NCBI GenBank assembly: GCA_963662175.1
Contig: OY759215.1
Span: forward strand, 57,739,213 to 57,803,212
Length of the DNA: 64,000 bases
Reading direction: 5' to 3'
From: Aradus depressus
Lineage: Eukaryota > Arthropoda > Insecta > Hemiptera > Aradidae
The first letter of the stretch is position 1, and each line of letters begins with the position of its first letter. Position numbers and translations under genes: made by a program. The notes beneath the pieces are model-generated. The model was not told the origin of the DNA and ran no database searches. It worked only from the letters and a program-made list of their open reading frames with translations. Positions 32,621 to 42,399 of this stretch are shown piece after piece.

Positions 32621-33028
32621 CTCAACCCCCCCCCCCCCCCCCTCAACACCTACACTTTCTATCAACATTCATAAAACTTCTCTCACCAAGCCCTAAAAGT
32701 CATTAATGATCCAGCCCATTAATCAATTATGCTACAAGAACTTCCCCTCTTCTCTTTCAGTGGAGGCTACTCAAGAAAAATATATTTAAAAAAATGATAA
32801 GGCGGGAAAACATTTTCCATTTTCCACTGAGATTGGGGTTGGTCTCATCATCTTTGTATAAAATATTTAAGTGTGGAGAGAGAGGCTGAGAGAACTGAAG
32901 AAGAACAAGGAGAAAGCTGAGGAGGATTTAAATTAATAAAATGTTGGAGGATGGAGTGGCCTCGCTTCGTCTTCATCAGCTGTAACACTCACAATCAGTC
33001 AACATCAAATGAAACTACCTGCAGGGGA
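32621..33028. other. Probably single-copy non-coding sequence
   Basis: After a C run (32627-32642), about 380 bases share nothing with the repeat families here. They contain purine-rich stretches (GAACTGAAGAAGAACAAGGA) and read openly only briefly. Candidate ordinary intergenic or intronic sequence. Confidence 0.3.
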
Positions 33029-33115
33029 TATATTACTTCCCCAGCTCTACCGGGTACAGGGGAAGTAATGGAATCAGTCAACAATTCCATGTTTGCACAA
33101 GAATTTCATGATAAC
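33029..33115 (+). mobile_element. Repeat B 5' hairpin fragment
   Basis: ACTTCCCCAGCTCTACCGGG then TACAGGGGAAGT forms a hairpin with a perfect 8-base stem (33031-33038 with 33059-33066). AATGGAATCAGTCAACAATT and ATTTCATG follow. The rest of the element is gone. Confidence 0.6.
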
Positions 33116-33187
33116 TTCCGTTAGAATACAGGTTACTGACTCAAGCAAAAAATAAAAGACGTTGAATTCCTACTGTTTTATTTCTGA

Positions 33188-33228
33188 TCAGAACCGGTTT
33201 TCAACACAACTGCGTCCTCATCATTGAC
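33188..33228 (-). other. Penelope-type terminus with hammerhead-like core
   Basis: On the minus strand: TGATGA, a short stem GACGC-AGTT-GTGTT (with wobble pairs), GAAA, then ACCGGTTC. These are in the order of a hammerhead core (CUGANGA - stem II - GAAA - stem III). The C before UGAUGA is A and I see no obvious 5' strand for stem III with a UH cleavage site, so activity is doubtful. Confidence 0.4.
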
Positions 33229-33479
33229 ACATCTATGACTACATATAAAATATAAATGGAGAAATAATTTGCAAAAACCTTACAGCGACAGAGTAACAAA
33301 ATAAAATAAAATTAGCTTACCACCCGTATAGTGAGATGCCTGAAGGAACACTGGCTAATAGCTCAAAGGGATAGGGAGTTTATTCACTCACGCTATATAC
33401 ATGCAAATAAATACTTAACCATTCGTTCGAAACTAATATACACATAAAATATATACAATATATTAACTATAATACTGTG

Positions 33480-33608
33480 TGAGTCCTAAATGTTGTCTAC
33501 CAGGCTTTCGACCATCGCTTAACGGCCTATCTGAGAAGGACCAGGGTTTCGAACCCGCGATCTTGAGCTCAGTAGACTATCACGCTACCACTGAGCTACC
33601 GGCGCCCT
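33480..33608 (-). mobile_element. SINE-A, internally deleted
   Basis: Reverse: head AGAGGGCGCCGGTAGCTCAG, B box CGGGTTCGAAACCC, then a jump to the GATGGTCGAAAGCC region and TAGGACTC. The middle and tail are missing. Confidence 0.75.
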
Positions 33609-34157
33609 CTCTATACAATAATATAAAATTGATATATATTCGAATGAATTATAATGAATCATAAAATACATCAAAAAATGAGCCGAATAAATTTATATAT
33701 ATATATTATCACAGAGCTCAGAAAATAAAAGGTGTACAATAACCAAGTAAATTCTGCCATTGAAAAAATGAAAAATAAAATAAAATCTTACTGATTTTAC
33801 ACAACCATTGTGACTCAGACGGGGAACAGGAATAATGTATCTGCCCTCATCCATGAAATTTTTAATTTCTTTGTAGTTTTTGTATTTTGTATTTATTGGA
33901 GTTTTCTTTTATATATTAACTTGCTTTCTAAATTATGTTCTTTTGAATGTTTTATCAGACTTTCTGACGATGAGTAATTAGAGTAGTGCCAAATTTCCCT
34001 TAGTTTTCGATCAATACTGGTATTAATTTCCCGCATGCACTCTTAGACCTGAAAGGGCTGTTAGACGAAAAAACACCAGAAATCACTAAATTTTATTGCG
34101 GATTGTTTAGCTGTAATAGTAATTTAAAGAAGTACACTTTTTTTTTTTTTGGGGGGG

Positions 34158-34350
34158 GGGGGCTTATGTACTGTGTTTATTAACCATGTCCAATGTGTTA
34201 TCTAGTTATTTAAGACATCCATGGCCCCGGGAGAGAGTTCTATACTAAATAAAACTCACTCCCGGACGGGATTCGAACCCGCAAACAATGGTGAGACAAT
34301 GCGACCAAAGCCCTACACTCTAGCCCGCACGGCCACCATGGTCCCCAAGT
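34158..34350 (-). mobile_element. SINE-B copy, full length
   Basis: Reverse: GGGGACCATGGTGGCCGTGC head, CGGGTTCGAATCCCGTCCGG B box, ACTCTCTCCCGGGGCCATGG, tail ending before a T/G run at 34139-34162. More diverged than the copies at 57.6 and 60.6 kb. Confidence 0.85.
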
Positions 34351-35079
34351 ACATCGTTAAAAATTCACACAAAATACAATTCCAGTGTTAATTTTCTAAG
34401 GGAACCCAATAAGACTCGCTCAGGTGTAATGGTATTTATAGTACCTACAGGATCCCGATTTCTGATGCCCCCCACTACACACGAACTTCCCCCAAAGGTA
34501 AACTCCCCACGATATTATGTTTGCTGATATCGTGTGTGCGGTGGCTGTGGAAGGTTATTGGATTCACTTAGTAAATATTATATCAAGAAGGTTGTGGTCA
34601 TTATCAATTATAACCACATTTGTTATCAGTCATGATAATTAAAACCAGAGAATGTTTTCTAACAGATAAGTCCTACATACCCTCGTAAAATTTAATACAA
34701 ACCTTGAGAGGGAAGTTGCCCCGGAGATTTCCATTTCTATACATCCCTAAATTATACATTCACCCTGTGTATAAACGAGGCAACCCTATAATTTAAGTAT
34801 GAATTAACTACTTCAAGAGAAAATTCACTTAAGATGTTCCAATTTCACAATATTGAGGTCGGTTTCAGTGAGTCCTCGGGGGTTTATTTATTTATTTTAC
34901 AACCCCTTCAAGATCTCTTCTCCTCCCTAGAAGAAAATTATTCTAACCAAGAATACCTGATAATAATAACATTGGAAGGGGAAAACGCATCATGTTAGAA
35001 TGATGAAATATTCACTTATATTTAATCTGGTCCTCTTTGTTGGTAAAATATAAAATAATTCATACTTTGTTAAATCCTT
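34351..35079. other. No gene seen
   Basis: AT-rich sequence with no recognised element. Confidence 0.35.
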
Positions 35080-35175
35080 AGTATAAAGAAGTATTGTATT
35101 CGAGATTGAATTTTCAACGGAATGTTCGAACTCAGAAACGATTGTATCAAAAAACTTGAAATTTGAGATGAAGAA
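35080..35175 (+). mobile_element. Repeat B2 5' fragment
   Basis: AAAGAAGTATTGTATTCGAG, TGAATTTTCAACGGAATGTT. Same 5' end as 8035-8310. Confidence 0.5.
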
Positions 35176-35478
35176 GTAATCTGGAGACCTGGGATCCTCA
35201 ATGAACCTCAAAAGAGAGTTTCGGCAACTAACAGAGGACTGATGTTCAACAGACATCTTTCTCAGCTTGGAGTCAAAATCTCCGTGACCTGATATTATCT
35301 GGGACATCCATTGGCTAGGAAATACCCACGGAGTCCAGGCGTTCCAGGATTTCCGGGAAATATGCATAGGTCCAACTACCGCTCTTCTCATTTCTCCACA
35401 ATCCATTCCTGAACAATGTTCTTGCATCGCTCTGGTTTGTACTGTCCGTGCATTTCTTCCTTCAGGGACCGCAGCCAT
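35176..35478 (-). pseudogene. R1/I-like LINE C-terminal fragment, frameshifted
   Basis: Minus-strand reading, in two frames: first GLWRNEKSGSWTYAYFPEIL then ERLDSVGIS. After a frameshift near 35310 it continues QWMSQIISGHGDFDSKLRKM. WTY..FP.....L and SQ.LTGHGDF...L..F are the conserved C-terminal blocks of R1 and I-type LINEs, upstream of a CCHC motif, which is not recognisable here. The 162-codon ORF at 34990-35478 is thus only partly in the original frame and runs into unrelated sequence after about residue 100. Confidence 0.65.
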
Positions 35479-36298
35479 ATACAGTACGGGGCGTGTTCGT
35501 TAGACTTGCACCAGAATCACACGCCGCCGTTTTCGTCGTGGGCTATGCTATTTTATTTTCCGAAGTACATTGCCACGACAATAGTTGATTTGTTTTCAGC
35601 TGATTTCGTCAATATCAAGAAAGGTTTTAGAGTGAAAGTAAAAAAACTTGCACTCCTCTCGCCGAATGCAAACTGCCCTCCAACATGGCATTCGTGTATA
35701 GCAAATCCACCTTTGGACGGTTCCAGTCAGAAATACCATGGAAAACAATCTTGATGTCTTTGAGAAGAAAGAAGAAAAAATGTAAAGTTCAATAAAATTT
35801 ATTTTTTAAACATTAATCAAGTCGACGGAAAAAAAAGTTAATATTCCTCTACTATAAAGTTACCAGGTGACAGGTGACAGTTACCAGTTGCAGGTGACAG
35901 CTATTTCATTCCTTTCGTCGATATTTTTTTTATAATCAATTAGGAAGTGCCTGAGAGGGATTAAAATATCACCTTCATCTAAAAACGTCAACTAGGGCCT
36001 GTCGGGGGACATCCATGAAAACACTTTCCTAGCTTGCATCCCTCCCTCTCAAGGATCAGGTTGGTTTTCAATAGCGCTGTTTCTCCACTAAGATTTATGA
36101 TAACATTTTGAGTGAGCCTTAAGCTTAAGCTGCCTTAAGCTCATCTTTTCATCGAGATTAGAATTGTAACTTTGATGGAAATTAGGCTCCTTTAATGTCG
36201 CAACATATTTATTCACTTTTCTTGTCAAATGAGTGAAATTTAGTATCTGCGAATTTTCGGGCATGCTCTAGAATACTACCTCTAAACATCCACTACGA
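35479..36298. other. No gene; short CAGGTGACAG repeat
   Basis: A plus ORF of 112 codons (35416-35754) matches nothing. 35863-35900 is a small repeat of CAGGTGACAG / CAGTTACCAG. Confidence 0.4.
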
Positions 36299-36516
36299 TC
36301 TGGGCCTTAACTACGAGGTCCTATTGCCTACTACCAGAGCATTATTCTGTCGCTCTGGTGGACACTGTGGGAGTCCTAAATTATGCCTACCTCAGGGGGA
36401 AGGGATCTTCAACAAGTATACCTGACATCGCACAAGCTCTGGATGACTTTCTCAACTTTTTTAGTTCCCAGTTTAAAAATTTAAGGGCTTTAATTGGGTT
36501 TTGAATCTGGGCAAGC
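36299..36516 (-). mobile_element. SINE-A copy, diverged
   Basis: Reverse: CCAGAGCGACAGAATAATGC, GTAGTAGGCAATAGGACCTC, with body and part of the B box (GATTCAAAACCCAATT) decayed. Confidence 0.65.
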
Positions 36517-36639
36517 ATGCTGCACGACATGGTGTTCCACGGCATCCCGTTTCACCCAGACGAGTCTATCTTAGCCCCGTGATCTGGATCCTCTGACCTG
36601 AGCGTCCTATAGCCGTCCTTGGTCATCTCATACCCAGCC

Positions 36640-37110
36640 CACCGTAATGCCTAGTTCGGACTATGCTAGTAATTTAGTCGAGTGGCGAGTAATTTAGTAA
36701 CTAAACGTGACTGAACCACGAAAATTTAGTCGAGTTGTTTAGTAAGAGATTTAGTCGAGTCTTAAACTGCATCCAGTAGAGAGAAATGTAGAGAACGGCG
36801 GCATGTAACTATGTTTTTGCTGGAATTGGGGTACTCTTGCGTTGCATGTTTGACTGCATTTTCATTAGCAGAAAATCAAAACAACTTTTCGTCATTCTCA
36901 AAGTTCCGAAGCATTCTTTAGGTTCTTCTAATGTAATTTCACTGAGAAGAGAATTCGTAGCTCCTAGTTCATCTCTTCTTCTATTAATCCATTTTCTTAC
37001 CCATATTTTCTTTTCTTTCATCTCACTAATAATTTATTCTTCCACCTCTTCCAAAATAGCCACTGTAATAAGCCTTATTACATTATTTACTTTGTTGCGT
37101 TGCAGCCTGT
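36640..37110 (-). pseudogene. PIF/Harbinger transposase N-terminal fragment
   Basis: The minus-strand frame 36809-37021 (70 codons) reads KKIWVRKWINRRRDELGA, then LLSEITLEEPKECFGTLRMT, KSCFDFLL. This is the pattern W.R.W..RR...G....L..E...E....F...LRM....FD.LL that starts the nuclease of PIF/Harbinger (HARBI1-type) transposases. Upstream in the same frame, ITVAILEEVEE is followed by TAA, then ISEMKEKK. The catalytic DDE part is absent. At 36645-36780 a terminal-type segment (TGCCTAGTTCGGACTATGC, repeated ATTTAGTCGAGT) abuts it, so this is an internally deleted element; a weak inverted partner lies near 37200-37230. Confidence 0.65.
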
Positions 37111-37449
37111 TCATTTTTCACCAGAAGCGTTCGGCATTCACTGTCACTATCACTGTACTTACACAACTGTGCGAACAATTTTTGGTTAGTTCTAGTTGTT
37201 TAAGTTCCTAAATTACTCGCGCACTGATTTCATGTCTGGTAACTTAAAGGATTGGTTTAGTCTACTGATATTTCGAAGGCAATATAACTTGGTGACCCTG
37301 AACCCTGCAATGACTATTCGGCAGGTTGCCATCACGAACAACGAAGGGAAAATTAACTTTTTTTTTATAGTAAGGTTAGAAAAAATTAAATTTTTAGACA
37401 TCAAGTTCACCAGCCAACTATTTCTATATAACTGTCTTTCTTCCTATCA

Positions 37450-37760
37450 TAATCATGTCTAACGAGTATAGTTAAGAGGGAAAATATTTATATTTTTTTC
37501 AAAATACCATATTGCTTCAAATATAAACAGCGCAGGAATTGGAATTAACTTTTTTAAATATCTCTCTACTGCTTGTTCTTAGATTTATTTACTATACCGA
37601 TTACTTTCTTTTGAAGTCTGAAAATATTAGCACTAGATTTAGAAGCTCGCCAATGTATTAAACCGTAATTAATTATAGAATAGAAATGTGCATAAAATAA
37701 AGTAATTAATGTTTCTTCTGGAACTATCTTTTTAACAGGACTCGATGAGAATGTCTTGTA
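37450..37760 (-). pseudogene. LINE RT C-terminal fragment (CR1/Jockey-like)
   Basis: Minus strand: HFYSIINYGLIHWRASKSSA, IFRLQKKVIGIVNKSKNK, a stop, RDIFKKLIPIPALFIFEAIW, FEKNINIFPLN. The block S..NYGL..W.........KI..LQKK..R.I converts directly to the thumb and C-terminus of CR1/Jockey-like reverse transcriptases. One stop codon and a late frameshift show it is dead. Its upstream edge meets the direct repeat at about 37758. Confidence 0.7.
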
Positions 37761-37851
37761 ACATTAGTCCCACGCAGCACTGTTGTTAAAATAATAATTT
37801 GGACCCCCCATTTAAATATGTTTGAACTAATTTGGCATTTGAGCAATTATA

Positions 37852-37920
<69 letters not shown>

Positions 37921-37981
37921 CTCATCAACTTTTAATCAGTGATATTTATAATGGTTTTAGTCAATCACATTGCTTTTTGTT
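37758..37981 (+). repeat. Long direct repeat, copy 1, expanded by an AT run
   Basis: GTAACATT..TCCCACGCAGCA, CTGTTGTTAAAATAATAATT, TGGACCCCCCAT, TTTGGCATTTGAGCAATTAT ... CACATTGCTTTTTGTT is repeated at 38985-39160. An (AT)n microsatellite of about 58 bases (37858-37915) is inserted. The pair encloses 1.0 kb and may be LTRs of a short element or two copies of one dispersed repeat. Confidence 0.75.
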
Positions 37982-38087
37982 CCAGAATGAAGTAACAAGT
38001 CACTTCCGTTAGGTTTGTTACATTCGCTTCTATTGGATTTGAAAAATTCAAATTCACATCACCCCGCTATAATTTAGTTAATTAATT

Positions 38088-38306
38088 TGGGTGGGAAACA
38101 GGCAGCGAGTCCTGCATTCAACCCCCAGTCCCCCAGTTTCTGAGCAATCAACCAATCATGAATGGCAGCCTAAAGTAATACAATTGCACCCTGAGCTGCT
38201 GCAAGTAAATTATAACATACAACAGGTTTTAAATGGGGAATTTTCTTTGCCTATTTTCGCCGGGTCAAATGATGTCCAGGATCAAAGTGAAAGTGGCCAG
38301 GGTTAG
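38088..38306 (+). pseudogene. Coding-looking fragment, unknown
   Basis: Plus frame 38091-38306 reads HSTPSPPVSEQSTNHEWQPK, VIQLHPELLQVNYNIQQVLN, GEFSLPIFAGSNDVQDQSES, with codon use unlike the AT-rich flanks. No domain recognised. It lies between the two direct repeats and could be part of a gag-like ORF. Confidence 0.35.
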
Positions 38307-38507
38307 AGTCTCTCAGAATGAAATGAGAAGCCCCATCCTAGTCAGGTATATCCTATGTTCCTCTTTGGGGGTCGAACAGATCAAAGCACCAACTTCAGCT
38401 CGTTAGGGCTGTAGTATCATTAAAGGCTTTAGTCCACTTTTCGGGGAAAACAATACCATAACTCACGAAAACATCAAGACCCCAATAAATATATTATTAC
38501 GTCTTAT

Positions 38508-39016
38508 GTGTTATTAGATATATTAAAAACAAGCAACTCCAACCGACGTTGGCCGAGTAAATTAAGGGTCGATAATTATGGTTGTAATTACTTAAAATCG
38601 GGATTAAAAATTAATTTGGTAGGCAGTTCCTATAACCATAGAGGCACCGAGTCCGCTTTCAGCATAAATTTCATACCAAAGCACCCTCTCTGGATAGTAA
38701 CCAGTTAGAGTACCTACTGGATAATAACACTAACAACTCAATCACTAATGTCTCCTCTCTGCATAATAACTCTAACGACTCAACTAATAATGTCTCCTCT
38801 CTGCATAATAACTCTAACACTAACGTCTCCTCTCTGCATAATAACTCTAACAACTCAACCACTAATGTCTCCTCTCTGCACAATAACACTAACGACTCAA
38901 CCAATAATGCCTCATCTCTGGATTATAACACTAACAAATGTCTGAATGCAGTAGCACTTAACCACCTAGTCCCTTTTCAGCATGGTAACATTTCTTCCAC
39001 GCAGCACTGTTGTTAA
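38508..39016 (+). pseudogene. Asn/Ser-rich repeat ORF in two frames
   Basis: An open frame from 38508 (ATG) reads INLVGSSYNHRGTESAFSIN. From 38642 a second frame stays open for 124 codons to TAA at 39014-39016. Residues about 25-95 of the latter are repeats of 14 residues (NNSNDSTNNVSSLH), once shortened by exactly three codons. Between repeats the changes keep the frame and include N-x-S/T motifs. It ends PFQHGNISSTQHCC. The last 10 residues lie inside direct repeat copy 2; copy 1 encodes the same end (NISPTQHCC then TAA). Product and family unknown. Confidence 0.45.
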
Positions 39017-39160
39017 AATAATAATTTGGACCCCCCATATAAAATTGTTCGACCTAATTTGGCATTTGAGCAATTATAATAAATTATACATATGAAATTC
39101 ATCAAATTTTAATCAGTGTGTCACTTATAATGGTGTAAATCAAACACATTGCTTTTTGTT
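38985..39160 (+). repeat. Long direct repeat, copy 2
   Basis: Partner of 37758-37981, without the AT expansion; roughly 85-90% identical. It includes the stop codon of the Asn/Ser-rich ORF. Confidence 0.75.
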
Positions 39161-39719
39161 TGGTCGCGACCCCGAACAATCTTCTTCAATATGATAGGTT
39201 ATGAAAATTATTCTCGTCACCTCCTGTTGTTATAAAAATAATTTTCACCCTCGTACTAAACGCCTATCCCCACCCACAATTGAATTTTCCTTCGTAATGA
39301 ATAACACTATTCACTATTTTCGGATAGTAGTTGCTCAATTCCCCGGCCAATCCAAAAGAAAACTTGTGGAAAGCTGTTCAACTGTTTTTATATGACTAAC
39401 AAAAATCACTTTAGTCCAACAGCCAAAATAGCAGTTACATTTTCGAAAACTAATATAATATTGACCAAATAATAGAAACTGGCTAAAATAAACACTGAAA
39501 GCAACTATTTACATCTTAAAGTACTAATTGGTCAATGTATACTAACTCCATAGAACAGCTGACTGACTCTAGTCTCTAATCCGGTATATATACGATTTAC
39601 TAAAATATAGAAAACTTTGTGAATTGTGATTCGACACATTTGAACTGAATTTTAACTGGCTAGATGGTTTACAAGTGATAGCTTGATCCCTCCTCAGACC
39701 AATAACAACATTTAGAAAC

Positions 39720-39775
39720 CTTACTTTTCCCTGATGATGAGGGCAACTACGAAAGCCGGCTTTTATTTATATTAT
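39720..39775 (+). other. Penelope-type terminus with hammerhead-like core
   Basis: CTGATGATGAGGGCAACTAC then GAAAGCCGGC. Same order of blocks as at 33188-33228 (minus): TGATGAGG, spacer, GAAA, CCGG. CTGGC at 39656-39660, followed by TA, could pair with GCCGG (one G-U), but the interval is far longer than in real hammerheads. Confidence 0.35.
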
Positions 39776-39889
39776 AGACACAAGCTTTGCCTGGCATTAC
39801 TTTATCTAATGTAAAGCAGCATCTGTTTATCTATTATCGTAAAATATATGATAGAATCCAGTACCATCCAAAATAAAAACATTTTGATA

Positions 39890-40046
39890 TAATGTTTGAA
39901 TTAATGTAGGGCTACAATATAATATATAAATAAAAATATATATAATATAGGTATATTAAAAATATTACAATATAATAATATATAAAATATATAATATTTA
40001 CATAAAAAATATATAAGATTACATAAAAAATATTATAATATTATAT

Positions 40047-40100
<54 letters not shown>

Positions 40101-40190
40101 ATATATATATATATATATATTTGTTGTTTGTGGAGCTACAATATAATATATAATATATAAATAAAAATATATATATTATATATTTTTAAA
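39890..40190. repeat. AT microsatellite region
   Basis: Long TA runs (40050-40120) and a short duplication: GCTACAATATAATATATAA at 39909 and at 40133. Confidence 0.8.
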
Positions 40191-40394
40191 AATATTTCGC
40201 TCTCTTTTTCTTTTATATTCTCTATAATTGTTTCCCTCTTTGTCCTGAGAAAGGGGTCCATGACCGCCTCGTAATTTCGTCCTGAAAGAAGATTTATCTC
40301 TAGAAATAAAGTTATAAAATATTTATAATTAAAATATAAATAGTACCTATTATAGTACCAAGAATTTCACATCTCCATTATTTTCATTTATTTA

Positions 40395-40540
40395 AATATT
40401 ATTTTTTATCTCATACCTATGTATTTTTATTCTAAGATTCAATATCCGTTGTATATATTTTAAAAGTATGACTTTAAAGTCGTATTAGGCATCCAATCAC
40501 TATTGTTTGTTTAACGGAAATAAATATTATTATTAATCAT
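40395..40540 (+). mobile_element. LINE-type 3' tail
   Basis: GTTTAACGGAAATAAATATT then ATTATTAAT. Related tails: 44840-44880 (CACGGAAATAAATATTGTTG) and 60890-60925 (GTTTAACGGAAATAAATGTT). Short ATT-type microsatellite tails are usual for CR1-like LINEs. Confidence 0.5.
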
Positions 40541-40643
40541 ATTACCCAGAAATAATTAATAATTTCTTTAAACGAAAATCCGAACTAGAATTATCCGGTA
40601 TATTATCCAGAATCCACTGTTTCTGAATTTGTGAGTGAGTGAC

Positions 40644-40785
40644 ATGGAGGGAGGGGACATGTCAAGTGTGGATGAGGAGGGCTCCTCCCTGGATTCAAAT
40701 GATCTGTCAGAGCGGCCGGAACCGGGCACCCACTGGATGTTCCCTGAATCCCTCCTCTGTCATCCCTATCAATGGGTGACAAATT
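40644..40785 (+). CDS. Candidate host exon, unidentified
   Basis: From ATG 40644: MEGGDMSSVDEEGSSLDSND, LSERPEPGTHWMFPESLLCH, PYQW. The acidic, Ser-rich opening and near-50% GC stand out from the AT-rich surroundings and from all repeats here. The stretch could be a first coding exon, with possible donor sites such as GGGTGACA near 40772. The minus strand is also open (40603-40857) but gives a Pro/Gly-rich low-complexity peptide, so plus is preferred. No family recognised. Confidence 0.35.
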
Positions 40786-40993
40786 CAAGCAGGGTCTCTG
40801 CTCTACAACCCCCTCCCCCTCCCCCCCCCCCTCATCCTTCCATCTCTCACAATGCAAGGGACAAGTAACCTCCTTTTATCAGGGTCAATTGAAAAGTGTT
40901 CCTCAGCTTCATTCTAAAGGATTTTCTCTTCTTAGTATATTTTCCGAGAAAATCCTCTCAGTAGGACAGATTGATTTCCTAAATTAAGATTGC

Positions 40994-41038
40994 AGTGGTC
41001 CACAGAGTGCTCGTCATGTCCTTCACCTCGTGTATAGG
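40994..41038 (+). other. Possible small exon
   Basis: ATTGCAG precedes 40994 and GTAAGC follows at 41039 (CTCGTGTATAG|GTAAGC). A strong donor and an acceptor-like AG bracket about 43 bases that are open in two frames. Speculative; noted because it lies 200 bases after the candidate exon at 40644. Confidence 0.15.
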
Positions 41039-41099
41039 TAAGCTGACACCACTGCTGATGGATCTCTTGCGGTCTTAATTTGGTATATCTTTATTTAAG

Positions 41100-41290
41100 G
41101 AGAAAAGGGACGACAGTCAGAAAAGTGCCATAATTGTCTAATTCATTTCCTGGCTACTCAGATTTTGTTTTCTTCTGAAAAATGCTATGAATAACTAATC
41201 AATTTACGGAATGCGGAAAGTCATTAATATTGTTGTGAAATTTTTTTTATGTGGTCAGATGGCAAAAAATTGTAGAGAAAAAGTTTAAAT
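41100..41290 (+). repeat. Dispersed repeat, copy 1
   Basis: GGGACGACAGTCAGAAAAG and GTCAGATGGCAAAAAATTGT are echoed at 42015-42150 (GGGACGACAGACAGGAAAG, GTCAGATGGTAAAAAATCGT). Confidence 0.5.
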
Positions 41291-41339
41291 AAAAAATCTC
41301 CGGTAATAACTTTATAGATAGCTTCACCCTGAGGAAAAT

Positions 41340-41450
41340 GACATCTCGTTCGTTCAGTATAGTAGTCCATATGTAAGTCAACTATTCATTTTTAGCCATA
41401 AAATACCGACGTTGGGTTATGGAGGGAGAGCGAAAACTTAATTAATTGAT
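41340..41450 (+). mobile_element. Repeat B 3' fragment
   Basis: CATATGTAAGTCAACTATTC, TTTTTAGCCATAAAATACCG and GGAGAGCGAAAACTTAATTA match the last part of repeat B, without its terminal hairpin. The 118-codon ORF starting at 41453 follows it and has no recognised product. Confidence 0.5.
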
Positions 41451-42399
41451 TTATGGCGATAATCCCAGACGACTTTTTTTTACTTTATGTCGGAGCCAAC
41501 AAAATACACAAAAAATCATACCTACCAAATTATGGCCAAATGTTCCAATTTGCAGTAGAACGCTGGAGGCAGTATGTTAAAGAAATGATTGCCTGTAGAA
41601 GACATAGAAAATGTTGGAAAGAGCCGATAAATAAAGTTCTATCGGGAGGAGTGTCTAGACAGAGCCTCGGGTGTGCCATAACTCAGGACGGGCTTCACCA
41701 GACCTCCGCCGACCACCGTACATCAAGACGAGTGCGGACTGCCTTCTCTCTAATCAGCACGCTCATCCCAAAACAAGTATCATATTTTTTTTTTTTAATA
41801 CAATTTTAACTCAGTTTGATGGGGGCGAGAATTTTGATTCGCAATATCTTCGGATTCAAAATGTTAAATACCTTATATTTTGCAAACAATTTTTGCTCAC
41901 CTTGTCATAAAGTCTACTAACATTTGGTGCATGTAAGATGACTAAAATCATACTCGTGTTTTTTTACCCGTTCATATACTATCTGAAATACGCGATAATA
42001 TCGTGTTAAGGAACATGAAACATAAAAAGGGGACGACAGACAGGAAAGACTCGTATTCGTAGGATCCATTTCGGAAGTGGAAAATCATTATTATTCTTGA
42101 GAAAAAATTCTATAGGTCAGATGGTAAAAAATCGTATCCTATAGGTTGTATTGTAATTAGTTTTTGTTTAATATTTTTATTATTATCATTAGTTTTATTA
42201 GTTGTTTACTATTTCCTTTATTGTTATTTATTAACTTTCTTTTATTTATTTACTAGCAGTAATACCCGGCGTTGCCCGGGGAACTTTGATTTTTCTCCCA
42301 ATATCTTCTATAACGCTATTCAGTTCCTCGACAGTACATTCATGATGTTATAATTTTCAATTATTCATATGGAATAAGGCTTATAGTCCTTCAGCTGTT

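Noticed and set aside
37818..38012. Protein with an IYIYIY run
   Set aside because: Translation of an (AT)n microsatellite inside a direct repeat.
37758..39160. Intact LTR retrotransposon
   Set aside because: No TG...CA-bounded LTR ends, primer site, protease, RT or integrase were found between the direct repeats, so only a repeat-flanked segment is claimed.
39650..39775. Functional hammerhead ribozyme
   Set aside because: Stem III can be drawn with CTGGC and GCCGG, but stem I would be about 75 bases apart without good pairing and stem II is poor.
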